Origin: Rhodopirellula bahusiensis
GTDB taxonomy: Bacteria; Planctomycetota; Planctomycetia; Pirellulales; Pirellulaceae
Assembly (NCBI RefSeq): GCF_002727185.1
Contig: NZ_NIZW01000010.1
Coordinates: 62,001 to 126,000 of the forward strand
Direction of reading: 5' to 3'
Length of the DNA: 64,000 nucleotides
In this document: piece by piece, positions 35,654 to 44,382 of the stretch
How the letters are laid out: each line of letters begins with the position of its first letter
How positions within the stretch are numbered: the stretch's first letter is position 1
The notes under the pieces: generated by a model
Database searches by the model: none
What the model was told of the DNA's origin: nothing
The model's input: only the letters and a program-made list of their open reading frames with translations
Translations under genes and position numbers: made by a program

Positions 35654-36856
35654 GTGGTTGATTCAGTCGAAACCGAATCGCGGGAGCCTGCTCCCGCGCG
35701 GCGGAAGCTCGGATGGATGCGCTGGGCCAAACGAATCATCGCCGTCTTGGTGGTGGTCGGATTGGTCTTGGCCGCGAAGGACGCGGTCCAACGTTGGCGA
35801 GCCGAAGTCACCACCGTTCAGGTTCGTGTCGAAGACATCGATCAACAACTCGACTCGGTTTCGCAAGGTTCCGGTGAAGCTGCCTCACGCGAGGTCTCGA
35901 CCGGCGAGCGACAACGTCTGATCGACGAACGAACTCGATTGCTCGGGTCGCTGCCGACTTGGCAAAACGTTTCTTTCGGATCAATCATCCTCGCGGCAAT
36001 GTTCTACGCAGTTGGTTTGTTGCCGCCCGCTTGCGTGTTGCACGGAGCCCTGCGCGGATTCCATGTTCCATGTTCACTGGCGAGAGCCACAGCCGCGCAG
36101 TTGCTCGGGCATGCGGGAAAATATGTTCCCGGCAAAGCGATGGTGGTGGTGCTTCGTGTGTCGGCGATCGTGTCGACGTCTCGCACCGACAGCTTGCCTG
36201 CGGTGATGCCGGATGTCCCCTCGAGGCAACCGATGATCGGTCGCGCGACCACGTGCGTTTTCTTTGAAACGTTGCTGATGATGTCGGTTGGCGGAGCCTT
36301 GGCCGGATGCTTGATGTGGTCGACGCCACTTCCTCAGTGGGTCAAGTGGGCCGCGTCGTTGATGGCTGTTGCAGCTTGCATTCCGACTTTACCACCCGTG
36401 ATGCGCCGCGTGATCGAGCTGGTGAGCAAGCGGCGGGCTCGATCACAATCGAATGATTCAACGAAGCCGGACGCCAAGTTGCCGGATGTTTCCTCCGCGA
36501 TCACTTGGCCGCGATTGGTGTCGGGTTGGGGATGGTCTTTGTTGTCTTGGTGTTTGATTGGGCTGTCGTTTGCCTGCGTGATGAAAGCCATTCCGGCTTA
36601 CGATGGATTGCCCGTCGGACACGAATTGCTGACGGTCGCCACCGCCGCGATCAGCCTCGGCATGGTGCTGGGGTTTGCATCTTTGCTGCCGGGCGGGGCC
36701 GGAGTTCGCGAATGGGTGACCTTGGTGGTTTTGGGAACGGTCACCGATCCGACCCACGCTTTGTTGTGCGTGATCACCGCACGAATTTTATTCATCGTTG
36801 TCGAAAGCGTTCTCGCTCTGGTAAGTCATCTCTACCTGCGTACGGTCTCGGTTTGA
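35654..36856 (+). CDS. Lysylphosphatidylglycerol synthase/flippase-like membrane protein
   Basis: 400 residues with a basic N-terminus, a first helix (IIAVLVVVGLVLAAKDAV), a loop with the sequence VQVRVEDIDQQLDSVSQGSG, and five or more further membrane segments (SIILAAMFYAVGLLPPACVL; AASLMAVAACIPTLPPVM; LLSWCLIGLSFACVMKAI; AAISLGMVLGFASLLPGGAG; IITARILFIVVESVLALVSH). The pattern and the LLGHAGKYVPGKAMVVVLR and LPGGAGVREW blocks fit the UPF0104/COG0392 family of predicted lipid flippases. GTG at 35654 is used. Substrate is unknown. Confidence 0.8.
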   Translation: MVDSVETESREPAPARRKLGWMRWAKRIIAVLVVVGLVLAAKDAVQRWRAEVTTVQVRVEDIDQQLDSVSQGSGEAASREVSTGERQRLIDERTRLLGSLPTWQNVSFGSIILAAMFYAVGLLPPACVLHGALRGFHVPCSLARATAAQLLGHAGKYVPGKAMVVVLRVSAIVSTSRTDSLPAVMPDVPSRQPMIGRATTCVFFETLLMMSVGGALAGCLMWSTPLPQWVKWAASLMAVAACIPTLPPVMRRVIELVSKRRARSQSNDSTKPDAKLPDVSSAITWPRLVSGWGWSLLSWCLIGLSFACVMKAIPAYDGLPVGHELLTVATAAISLGMVLGFASLLPGGAGVREWVTLVVLGTVTDPTHALLCVITARILFIVVESVLALVSHLYLRTVSV

Positions 36857-36983
36857 TTCGAGTGACCGACTCGTTCAAATGGTTCTTGTCGATGGCTGAA
36901 GTTCCCCTGTTCGCATTTGCCCAACCCATTCATCTGCGATTCCATACACCTACCCATTCCATTCTTCGAGTTGACGTTTTTCC

Positions 36984-38030
36984 ATGGACCCCAACGGCGA
37001 ACATTCCCCGCTAGGTTTTTTGCCTTGCTACAAACCGCCGGGCGCAACATCACGCGATATCGTGAATCGGGCTCAGCGAAGATTGCGTGGTGAGTTTGGA
37101 CTTCGCAAGTTGAAGGTGGGCCACACCGGAACGCTCGACCCACTCGCGGAAGGGCTGGTGTTGCTGGCGATCGGTTCAGCGACGCGTCTGACGCCGTGGG
37201 TGTTGCAACACGGCAAGCGGTACCTTGCGGATTTTCAGCTGGGTGTGTCCAGCGAGTCGGGCGACTTGGAATCTGAACTGGTGATTCAGAAAGACGCCAA
37301 GCTTCCGACGGCTGCCGAAATCGAACAGGTGTTGGAGGATTTCCACGGCGTGGTGGAGCAGACTCCGCCGGCTCACTCAGCAATCAAAGTCGACGGGCAA
37401 CGGGCACACATACGCGCTCGTCGCGGGGAAGACTTCGAGATGCCCAAACGCCGGATCCTCATCGATTCGGTGAAGCTGATCTCTTATGAGCCGCCGATGA
37501 TGCGGTTGGATGTTCGCTGCGGATCGGGGACTTATCTGCGGACCTTGGGAATGGATGTGGCCGCCGCGTGCGGATGTGCCGCTGTGATGACGAAATTGGT
37601 TCGCAACGAAGTAGGGCGATTCACTCTGGATGACACGCTCGATTGCGAGTTCATGTTCGACGACGAAGATCGCGAAAAGATGCCCGCGATTCCGATGACC
37701 CAATTTCTGCGGCCTCCGGTCGAAGGGCTGACGCACATGCCGGCGATCGAATTGGACCAGCAGCAGATCGGGATGCTTCATGCAGGAATCCGAATTGCGG
37801 GAACGCCGCAGCGAGCCGCCGAACCCCTGCCCGAGGAATGGATCGGCTGCATCGACCATGTCGACACGTTTGATCGCAACACCAACGTATTGGATTGCAT
37901 CGGAGTCGACCGTTCGTCCGATTCTTCGGGGCCTTGGGGCGAATTGGTTGCGATTCTTCGGCCCCATCGAAAATTGTGGCACCCGCTGAGAGTGTTTCCG
38001 ACGGCGGAATCAATTACTCTACGGGATTGA
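36984..38030 (+). CDS. truB: tRNA pseudouridine(55) synthase
   Basis: 348 residues. Motif II, with the catalytic aspartate, is present in KLKVGHTGTLDPLAEGLVLL. Other blocks: FLPCYKPPGATSRDIVNRAQ and RRLRGEFG near the start, YLADFQLGVSSESGDLESEL, and RVDVRCGSGTYLRTLGMDVA-like RLDVRCGSGTYLRTLGMD. TruB makes pseudouridine 55 in the TpsiC loop of tRNA. The ATG at 36984 is the natural start. The sequence is a little longer than E. coli TruB, mainly at the C-terminus. The gene is followed by a hairpin (38056-38080) and the DUF3500 gene. Confidence 0.95.
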   Translation: MDPNGEHSPLGFLPCYKPPGATSRDIVNRAQRRLRGEFGLRKLKVGHTGTLDPLAEGLVLLAIGSATRLTPWVLQHGKRYLADFQLGVSSESGDLESELVIQKDAKLPTAAEIEQVLEDFHGVVEQTPPAHSAIKVDGQRAHIRARRGEDFEMPKRRILIDSVKLISYEPPMMRLDVRCGSGTYLRTLGMDVAAACGCAAVMTKLVRNEVGRFTLDDTLDCEFMFDDEDREKMPAIPMTQFLRPPVEGLTHMPAIELDQQQIGMLHAGIRIAGTPQRAAEPLPEEWIGCIDHVDTFDRNTNVLDCIGVDRSSDSSGPWGELVAILRPHRKLWHPLRVFPTAESITLRD

Positions 38031-38055
38031 ACTCCCGACTCGCCGGGATCCCGCC

Positions 38056-38080
38056 TCTCCGAGCGGCTGATGCTCGGAGA
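38056..38080. repeat. Short perfect hairpin between truB and the DUF3500 gene
   Basis: TCTCCGAGC (38056-38064) pairs with GCTCGGAGA (38072-38080) around GGCTGAT. It is not followed by a T-run, so it is more likely an RNA stem or spacer element than an intrinsic terminator. Confidence 0.5.
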
Positions 38081-38108
38081 CTCCCTTCCCCCCGTTTACC
38101 GACCCGCC

Positions 38109-39155
38109 ATGAATAAATTTCGTTTTGCCACGCTCTCCCTCTTCTCCGTCGCGGTCCTCGGACTGGCGGGTTGGAAACTGGCTGCTTCTCCCGCCGAACA
38201 AATGCAAACCTTCGCCGTCGCGTTCTTGGATACGTTGACGCCGGACCAGAAAGCGGATGCCGTGATGGCGTTCGATTCGCCAAAGCGAGTTGGCTGGCAC
38301 TTCATTCCAAAGAAGGAACGCAAAGGCTTGATGCTCGAGCAGATGAACGATGCTCAGCGAACGGCTGCTCTGCGTCTTCTTCGTTCCGCACTCAGCGAAG
38401 CCGGTTACAGCAAGGCCAACCGGATCATGTTGCTGGAAGAAGTGCTCAACGAAATGGAAGCCGGCAAGGGAACTTGGGAACGCAACCCGCAGCGTTACTA
38501 CGTGACTTTGTTTGGTGATGTGAAGGCCGCCGACGAGGACGCGAGCTGGGGCTTGTCATTCGAAGGGCACCACCTGTCTTTGAACTTCGTTTGCCGAGGC
38601 GGCAAGGTGGTTGATTCGACGCCTCAGTTCATGGCAACCAACCCCGCCGTTGTGAAGAACGAAACCAGCGTGACTTTGGGCAAAGGCACCGCGGTGTTGA
38701 ATCAAGAAGAACAGCTCGCATTCAAGCTTGTGAACTCACTCGATGCGAAGCAGATCAAAGTCGCACGCATCGCCGAAGAAGCCCTCGGGGAAATCCGATT
38801 CGCTGGCGAGCCTCAGCCGGAAGTTGGCGAACCAGAAGGGATTGCCTATTCCAGCTTGAACCCAGATCAACAAGAGCTGCTTCGCGACGTGGTCGACTTG
38901 TACGTGCAAGTCGCTCCGGAAGAAGTCGCCGCCGAACGCGCAGAGCAGATCGAGTCGGACGGTTGGGGCAAGGTCCACTTTGCTTGGGCGGGTGCCCTCG
39001 AGCCAGGCATTGGTCACTACTACCGAGTGCAAGGCAAGCGATTCTTGATCGAGTTCGTGAACACGCAAGCCGACCCGGCCGGCAACCCAGCCAACCACAT
39101 CCACTGCGTTTACCGCGATTTGTCCGGCGACTTTGATTTGCCAGTCGCTCCCTGA
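38109..39155 (+). CDS. DUF3500 protein, exported
   Basis: 348 residues. Signal-like N-terminus (LSLFSVAVLGLAGWKLAASP). The family blocks are FLDTLTPDQKADAVMAFDSP, GWHFIPKKERKGLMLEQMND, YYVTLFGDVKAADEDASWGL and the C-terminal GHYYRVQGKRFLIEFVNTQ. DUF3500 proteins have unknown function and often sit in secreted or peptidase-associated loci. The ATG at 38109 gives a normal signal peptide; the frame is open to 38070. A T-rich hairpin follows at 39214-39262. Confidence 0.88.
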   Translation: MNKFRFATLSLFSVAVLGLAGWKLAASPAEQMQTFAVAFLDTLTPDQKADAVMAFDSPKRVGWHFIPKKERKGLMLEQMNDAQRTAALRLLRSALSEAGYSKANRIMLLEEVLNEMEAGKGTWERNPQRYYVTLFGDVKAADEDASWGLSFEGHHLSLNFVCRGGKVVDSTPQFMATNPAVVKNETSVTLGKGTAVLNQEEQLAFKLVNSLDAKQIKVARIAEEALGEIRFAGEPQPEVGEPEGIAYSSLNPDQQELLRDVVDLYVQVAPEEVAAERAEQIESDGWGKVHFAWAGALEPGIGHYYRVQGKRFLIEFVNTQADPAGNPANHIHCVYRDLSGDFDLPVAP

Positions 39156-39213
39156 TCGACGACTCGTTCATTGCAGACTCGCTCGTCATCCGATCGAGTC
39201 TCGCGAACCATCC

Positions 39214-39262
39214 AAGCCGTTTCTGCGCCAGCGATCACCGCTCACGCCGAAGCGGCTTTTTT
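39214..39262 (+). terminator. Intrinsic terminator after the DUF3500 gene
   Basis: AAGCCGTTTC (39214-39223) pairs with GAAGCGGCTT (39249-39258), with one G-U pair and a structured loop. A run of T follows at 39257-39262. It ends the ferredoxin-to-DUF3500 stretch. Confidence 0.8.
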
Positions 39263-39561
39263 ATTGGCCGACACTGACGGAACTGTTTTAACTGTTCCGG
39301 TAGCCTGAGACGAAATCTGAAAACCGAATTCGCTTCGGTGGATAGATTGCGGCCGTAGGCTTTCTTGAAGGTCCCGCCAAACTGGGCGAGAATCCCCCTG
39401 GTGCGGGTTTGGTCGCCCGCCGATTTCGTCGTCGCTTGACCCGCGATGACCTTCGAGGGTAGGCCGTTCGCTACGGCCGCACGATTCGACCAGCTGTCTG
39501 CGATCCCTTTCCCGCAACGGCCGATCGAATCGGCCCAATTGGGATTGGGAGCAGAGAGCCG
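39263..39561. other. Non-coding junction before an accessory strip
   Basis: About 300 bp without a convincing gene. A minus-strand ORF spans it but also overlaps the start of the next gene and shows no recognisable protein. I see no repeat copy, tRNA or riboswitch here. It marks the change from conserved host genes to unrecognised ones. Confidence 0.4.
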
Positions 39562-41139
39562 ATGCAAAGTACGCCGAAGTTTGGAAGTGATTTGAGGATG
39601 AGATCCGTCACGACCATCCGCGATTTTCGTGCGTTCCTGGAGCCCGACAAAAGCGAACCAGCGGAGTATGAGCAGGAGATCCGAAGACCGATCGCAATGA
39701 TGTTGGATTGCTATCGCCGCGAACTTGGCGGCGAACCCGCCAATGGCTTGGCTCTGGCGGGTTGGGTGGCAAGGCAATTGAAGCTGGACCTAGAGGAACT
39801 GGAGTGTTGGACGATCGGAATGGTGTCCGGTGCAATCGACAACCTGTTCAATGATGCCCCAGATGAATACGGCAATGTTCCCGAGCACCCAAACGGTTGG
39901 CCCGACTGGCTCCCGAAAATCATCGACCCAACGCCGCTGGAACTTCTGGACCTGCGAAAGCGATTGCAGAGGTTAGCCGAAGCAGTCCTGCACTACGAAA
40001 GCGAGTTAGTGGGGCAAACGTTCCGCCAGCTATTTGCGTCCGCTGAATGCCAAGCCTGCGTGAATGAATTACTCGATGCGTTACTGTCATTGGGCGACTG
40101 GAAATTTATCGAGGACCCGCTTTATGAGGCCCCGAGCCATCTCGCAGCGCAAGGTTGGCCAGATCCCCTGGATTGGATTGAGCATGTGAGCGAGCTTTTC
40201 TTTTCGGGAAGTGAATCCATTTGCCGGAATGGGATGCCTTTTAACGACATTGATCGTGCATTCACGATTTACTCTACCGACAGTCCCAAGAGTCAATTCA
40301 AGTGGAACCACGACAGTTGGGTGCAAGAGGATTCCGACCTGAGTTTGATTCCGCCGATTGCAGGCGTGAATCCCGAAGCCACTTTGTTGCCGATGGAGCA
40401 ACCGTTCGAATCCGATGGAGGCTATGGAGTGCATGAGAAGACGCTGTCTACATTTGTTTCTCAACTTTTGGTCTACGCCGACGAGGTCAAGGTAACGATT
40501 TGGTCACTCGACAACTTCCATTGCCCCGCCCACCGCTCGCTTCGTTTTGATGTCACGAAAATTCGCGGGCTGCATGGATACGCGAAGCCTCCCAAAGGTC
40601 ATTTGTTCTACTCGTCCAAAGCCGTTGCGAAGTCGCCGTGGCACCAGTTGGAGATGATCGAACATGAGTTTCGCATTCGATTGAGAAAGGGTGGTGATCC
40701 AATATGGCTTGTGGAGCAATACCTTCAATGCAAAGAAAGCGATCGTGATGGATTTGCCGAGCGTCTCTTGTCGGAACATCCTGATTTGGTCAAGCGACCG
40801 AAACAGCCAGCACCGGAAACATTGCCAGATTGGCTTGGTGAATCATCGGATTCCGAGGCATTAGTTGGGCGGAGCGATACTCGCCAATGCGTAACAATCG
40901 CCGCTGCGAACGATGACGCGATGGAAGACTTGCTGCAAGGACTTTCTTTAAAGCTTTTCAAGCGACTCAGGATGAGCAAGCACAAAGTATCGTTTGAGTC
41001 ACTGCTCGATGACGTATGGGAAAAGCGAGTCACGGACCGAGCTATCACGTCAATTATTGAAAAAGCGAATACCGCACTCGGAGATACCCATCTGCGGATC
41101 GCGTACAGCGATCGCAGAGCCTACATCGAGGAAATCTAG
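39562..41139 (+). CDS. Unrecognised 525-residue protein
   Basis: I do not recognise the family. The N-terminal third is helical (DFRAFLEPDKSEPAEYEQEI, then GLALAGWVARQLKLDLEELE), the middle is mixed, and the C-terminal segment (SIIEKANTALGDTHLRIAYS) has a winged-helix feel that I cannot confirm. No signal peptide, membrane segment or catalytic motif was found. It opens a short strip of accessory genes that ends at the tRNA-Leu gene, so it may belong to an older island left of the integrated element. The ATG at 39562 is used; no clear ribosome site helps. Confidence 0.6.
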   Translation: MQSTPKFGSDLRMRSVTTIRDFRAFLEPDKSEPAEYEQEIRRPIAMMLDCYRRELGGEPANGLALAGWVARQLKLDLEELECWTIGMVSGAIDNLFNDAPDEYGNVPEHPNGWPDWLPKIIDPTPLELLDLRKRLQRLAEAVLHYESELVGQTFRQLFASAECQACVNELLDALLSLGDWKFIEDPLYEAPSHLAAQGWPDPLDWIEHVSELFFSGSESICRNGMPFNDIDRAFTIYSTDSPKSQFKWNHDSWVQEDSDLSLIPPIAGVNPEATLLPMEQPFESDGGYGVHEKTLSTFVSQLLVYADEVKVTIWSLDNFHCPAHRSLRFDVTKIRGLHGYAKPPKGHLFYSSKAVAKSPWHQLEMIEHEFRIRLRKGGDPIWLVEQYLQCKESDRDGFAERLLSEHPDLVKRPKQPAPETLPDWLGESSDSEALVGRSDTRQCVTIAAANDDAMEDLLQGLSLKLFKRLRMSKHKVSFESLLDDVWEKRVTDRAITSIIEKANTALGDTHLRIAYSDRRAYIEEI

Positions 41140-41246
41140 GAATTAGAGATGTCCCCGCGAATAACCCCGTGCAGATGCGGGGTGATTCGTGCGAGGGTTG
41201 GTGAATGATTCTCGAAGTTGTTAGTTCACTTCCGAGGACCATTTCG

Positions 41247-41444
41247 ATGACCGAAAACCCATTGCCTGACGATCTGACCGTTCGCCAAACAATCGTCGAG
41301 CGAACCCGCGAACTGCGGCTGCTGAAATCAGTAGTGCGTGCATTGGCAAAGCACCGCCGCGAACACGCAAAGGCCGAAGCCGTTCGCAACTCTTATTCGT
41401 CGCCCAAAATCGCTGTTTGGCAGCAGGGAGGCGACGATGCTTGA
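41247..41444 (+). CDS. Small unrecognised protein of an accessory pair
   Basis: 65 residues from the ATG at 41247 (TENPLPDDLTVRQTIVERTR, then ELRLLKSVVRALAKHRREHA). It overlaps the next gene by 8 bp, which suggests translational coupling. The peptide is basic and helical, with no recognised domain. Together with the next gene it forms a two-gene cassette just left of tRNA-Leu. An alternative start at 41205 would add 14 residues. A regulator is possible but only a guess. Confidence 0.6.
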   Translation: MTENPLPDDLTVRQTIVERTRELRLLKSVVRALAKHRREHAKAEAVRNSYSSPKIAVWQQGGDDA

Positions 41445-42021
41445 CCTGATCTTGCGGGATACGGATCCCGAGGAGTTGCGGGCGGCGATTGTGCGGGACG
41501 TAGTGGAATCGCTGCGATCCGTTTTGAGTCGCGAATCGGAATCCACCAAGGTGATCGCGACCCGCGAGGAGATGGCGGCGATCTTGAAGTGGTCGTTGTC
41601 CAAGCTGGATCAACGGACCCGCGACAAGACGATCCCGTCGTTAATGGATGGTGATCGGCGGTCGTATGTGATTGCCGAAGTGATCGATGCCTTGCGGGCG
41701 AACACGGCCGAGGAGGAAGACAGAACTGCCGGGCGGCAGTCATGCAAAGAGGCAAGCCGCGGCCAACGGTCGGAGGCAGTGAAGTTGTGCGACTACTGCC
41801 ACACTCGCGAAGCAGTGATTCACCAATTTCGGAATCACGATGGATTCGCCTCGGTTTGCGAACCTTGCATGCAGGCAACCATCCCGCCGCTGTGTTTCAG
41901 TGAATCCACAGCTGATTTTTGCTGCGTGACTGAAGTGAAAGAAAACAATCCGCTCGCATCAAAATCGGTCGATGTCGGGGAAAATGATACGCGAACGGAA
42001 GTGGAAACCAGCGATGAATGA
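41437..42021 (+). CDS. Unrecognised protein with possible HTH and Cys-rich C-terminal region
   Basis: 194 residues from the ATG at 41437. Residues about 40-80 (ATREEMAAILKWSLSKLDQR then TRDKTIPSLMDGDRRSYVIA) resemble the small HTH used by excisionase-like proteins. The C-terminal half has several Cys and His (CDYCHTREAVIHQFRNHDGF then ASVCEPCMQ), consistent with a zinc-binding knuckle. It overlaps the upstream small gene. It lies 175 bp from the end of tRNA-Leu, on the left side of the tRNA, which suggests an older insertion at the same site. The assignment is tentative. Confidence 0.55.
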   Translation: MLDLILRDTDPEELRAAIVRDVVESLRSVLSRESESTKVIATREEMAAILKWSLSKLDQRTRDKTIPSLMDGDRRSYVIAEVIDALRANTAEEEDRTAGRQSCKEASRGQRSEAVKLCDYCHTREAVIHQFRNHDGFASVCEPCMQATIPPLCFSESTADFCCVTEVKENNPLASKSVDVGENDTRTEVETSDE

Positions 42022-42195
42022 TCCGAACCACAAGAACGCGTCATGCGCCGGTAGAGAGTCTCCCACCCCAAAATCCACTCCGCTTCGTGACCGCAAGTTG
42101 CGAAAGCGAGCACTGGAATGAGATGGGGGCTTTCGCAAAGACCAGTTAAAACCGGTGTTTCATTCGAATCGCTAATGTGCGATCGCCTTCTCTAG

Positions 42196-42280
42196 TACCC
42201 AGGGCGGGACTCGAACCCGCAAGGACTAAACGTCCGGGGGATTTTAAGTCCCCTGTGTCTGCCAATTCCACCACCTGGGC
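42196..42280 (-). tRNA. tRNA-Leu (anticodon UAA), intact copy
   Basis: 85 nt on the minus strand, starting GCCCAGGTGGTGGAATTGGC and ending CCTGGGTA with discriminator A73. The anticodon stem is GGGGA/TCCCC around the loop CTTAAAA, giving anticodon TAA. The long variable arm and TTCGAGTC T-loop fit tRNA-Leu. CCA is not encoded. Its 5' half (42240-42280) is repeated at 59528-59568. The 5' end lies 11 bp after the integrase stop on the same strand. The acceptor stem has a G1-U72 wobble. Confidence 0.95.
42240..42280 (-). repeat. attL: 41-bp direct repeat, tRNA-Leu 5' half
   Basis: Identical over 41 bp to 59528-59568. It covers tRNA-Leu nucleotides 1 to 41, that is the 5' acceptor strand, D arm and anticodon stem plus loop. 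Identity stops exactly at the tRNA 5' end and in the anticodon stem. This is the left boundary of the integrated element. Confidence 0.93.
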
Positions 42281-42291
42281 GAAGCCGTTTT

Positions 42292-43773
42292 CTACAGCTT
42301 TTTTCGCGTTTTTTCCGGTTTGTTGCTCTGCTTCGCCCCGTGAATGGGACTCGTGTGGGTCACTTTTGCAGGGCAACTGCCGGCCATCATCGCGGCGATT
42401 GTAGCCGGGGCACCCTCGCACTGACCAGGGAACAGATGCCCGTAAGTGTTGAGAGTGAGAACCGGGGTCGAATGCCTCATCACCTCTTGGATCACCTTGA
42501 TCGAAACTCCCGCCATCGCGAGCCACGCCCCGGTTGAATGTCGGAGCGAATGGAAAACGAGATGCTTTCCCTCGTCGTTGATCTTGGCCAAAAAGTCCGA
42601 CTCGGCCGCGGCAACCCTGGGTTGATCGGCCAGCGATGCCAGCCACGCCAGCCGGGCGTCGTAAAGATCATGTTCTATCGTTCGTGCCAGTTCGTCCTTG
42701 GCCGCGATTCCAAACACGGGGGCTTGGGGCGTCTTCCGGCGAATGTGGCTGGCCAGATCGCCTGCCAACGCGGGATCGATGAATTGTTTCGCGGGCTTTC
42801 GGTTCTTCGTGCCGGAGGCTTTGCAGGTGATGTGCGGGGTGTCAGCTTCCAGCTTCAGGTTGCCTCGGGTCAGACCGAACAGTTCGCCTGATCGCAGTCC
42901 GGTTTGTATCGCGGTTCGGTACAGCAAAAGACGTTCGGCGGCGTCCATTCCATTGCGGTTCACATCGTTGTCCGCGGTTGTGCTGGCGAGCCATTCCCAT
43001 TCGTCCTGCAAAAGCATTCGGCGTTCATGCTTCCGGTCTGCCTCTGGGTCCGGCTTCTTGATCGAAACCAGTGGATCCCGCTTGATGCGTTGCTGTTCGA
43101 AAAGCCACTTGGTGAAGCTTTTGATTGACTGCAGCCGCGCTTGGATCGTCCGCGATGACTTGCCATTGGTTCGCAGGGATTGAACGTGGCGGGTCACGTC
43201 GTCGGGGTTGATGGCCTGAACCGCTTTCCACTTGCCAACGCTGGCGAATTCCTCGATGTGCTTCTTGGTGCGCTCGCGGTGTTCCTCGGTCCCGCCCTTG
43301 GTCCCCATGAACGCAATGAAGGCGTCGGCATGTTCCGCAAACGGCATCGTCCGGTACTTCGCGGCCAAACCCCCGTCGTCGTCGATGTGGCCCTCGGCTA
43401 CCAAGTGGTCATCGTTCTCCCACTGATTCGCGATCCGCTGGGCAACCGCCTTGTCAGTCACCTTCGTTGACTTGCGGACCCGGCGGGCTCCCACGCTGTA
43501 CGCGGCATAGTAGTTGCCGGTCACAACCAGGATGGCTTCGCCTGTGTGGTCGATCGGAGCCGATTTGGCTCCCTTGCTATCTCGCCACTCGGCACGCTGC
43601 AAAACTACCTGCTTGCGTGCGACGGCGGCAGTCCTCTGGCACCCGTCCCGGTCCGTCCAGTTGGCAATTCCGTCTTCTACGGTCGCGCCATTTGGGATCG
43701 CTTTCCGGTTCTCGGTGATCGTCGCGCCGGCGGGGATCGGTTTCCGTTCGGTTCGTTTGTAGACAGTTGCCAA
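42292..43773 (-). CDS. int: Tyrosine recombinase (site-specific integrase)
   Basis: 493 residues. The catalytic residues are visible in order: Arg in GLRSGELFGLTRGN, a Lys-containing TKNRKPAKQF region, HSLRHSTGAWLAMAGVS (His-x-x-Arg), MRHSTPVLTLNTYGHL (His and nucleophile Tyr). The N-terminal half is a SAM-like/arm-binding region (HIEEFASVGKWKAVQAI, then RTIQARLQSIKSFTKWLFEQ). The start is TTG at 43773, chosen because GGAGG lies 7 bases upstream with ideal spacing. It catalyses integration and excision at tRNA-Leu. Its stop is 11 bp before the tRNA 5' end on the same strand, so read-through could transcribe the tRNA. Confidence 0.95.
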   Translation of the reverse strand: MATVYKRTERKPIPAGATITENRKAIPNGATVEDGIANWTDRDGCQRTAAVARKQVVLQRAEWRDSKGAKSAPIDHTGEAILVVTGNYYAAYSVGARRVRKSTKVTDKAVAQRIANQWENDDHLVAEGHIDDDGGLAAKYRTMPFAEHADAFIAFMGTKGGTEEHRERTKKHIEEFASVGKWKAVQAINPDDVTRHVQSLRTNGKSSRTIQARLQSIKSFTKWLFEQQRIKRDPLVSIKKPDPEADRKHERRMLLQDEWEWLASTTADNDVNRNGMDAAERLLLYRTAIQTGLRSGELFGLTRGNLKLEADTPHITCKASGTKNRKPAKQFIDPALAGDLASHIRRKTPQAPVFGIAAKDELARTIEHDLYDARLAWLASLADQPRVAAAESDFLAKINDEGKHLVFHSLRHSTGAWLAMAGVSIKVIQEVMRHSTPVLTLNTYGHLFPGQCEGAPATIAAMMAGSCPAKVTHTSPIHGAKQSNKPEKTRKKL

Positions 43774-43910
43774 ATGTCACCCTCCCGATGTGACTCCCCC
43801 GGTGCGATAGATCGAGGAAACCGGCCGGGAGGACCGGTGTTTCGGCCGCTAAGCCTATCCCCGGCGGCAGTTTAGCGAGTTTGAGCGATGGAACACTACA
43901 CCAGGACGGA

Positions 43911-43976
43911 CTATCTCTGTGCTTTCCGGGCCTGCGAACCGCAAGGGTCAGCCTCAAAAGCTTCAGGAGGACCCAA
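43911..43976. repeat. Repeat A: 66-bp two-block motif 138 bp upstream of int
   Basis: It shares a 23-bp block (43921-43943, beginning GCTTTCCGGGCCTGCGAACC) and a 13-bp block (43964-43976, CAGGAGGACCCAA) with Repeat B at 53857-53922, both with the same 20-bp spacing. The spacer differs. The flanks CTATCTCTGT and CTTTCTCTAT also match partly. Confidence 0.8.
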
Positions 43977-44027
43977 GCGGAGACCCACTGAACGCACTGA
44001 CCAAATCTGCACGCCTCCGATCAAACG

Positions 44028-44252
44028 CTATGCGTCGGGATCTGCTTCGTGTGGTCGTGTGAAATCGTAAGCCTGCTTTCTCGCTCGCTGCATCAAGCGG
44101 ATGCTCTCGAAACCCTTCTGAATCAGGAAATTCGCTTTCGCGGGATGGTTGATGTCTGACGGATTTTTGATCTCGGGGTGCAACGCCCAGAACTCTTCGT
44201 AGAGCTCTCTCGCTCGCTGCTCGTCTTCAGAGCTTAGTGACTGGCTTCCCAT
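44028..44252 (-). CDS. Small unrecognised helical protein
   Basis: 74 residues, mostly helical (SSEDEQRARELYEEFWALHP then AKANFLIQKGFESIRLMQRA), no signal peptide and no recognised domain. It lies between the integrase and the plus-strand duplicated-domain gene, in the integrated element. The start at 44252 is an ATG. Function is unknown. Confidence 0.5.
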   Translation of the reverse strand: MGSQSLSSEDEQRARELYEEFWALHPEIKNPSDINHPAKANFLIQKGFESIRLMQRARKQAYDFTRPHEADPDA

Positions 44253-44382
44253 TTTCGATCCTGTCGTGTGTATGGACGGTCGTTCCCTGGCACATCAGAG
44301 CCCTGGAAAGTCTTAGAATGCATGCTCGGTTTGAGCAAGAGGGGGGCGTTCACTGCCCCGAGACGCAAGGTCTATTTACGCA

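Noticed and set aside
39235-39777. Minus-strand ORF across the junction before the 525-residue gene
   Set aside because: It overlaps the next gene's start and shows no recognisable protein.
43888-44070. Small plus-strand ORF over Repeat A, similar in part to one over Repeat B (53783-53968), both with AFRACEPQ
   Set aside because: The peptide similarity follows from the shared DNA repeat; no ribosome site or further conservation supports translation.
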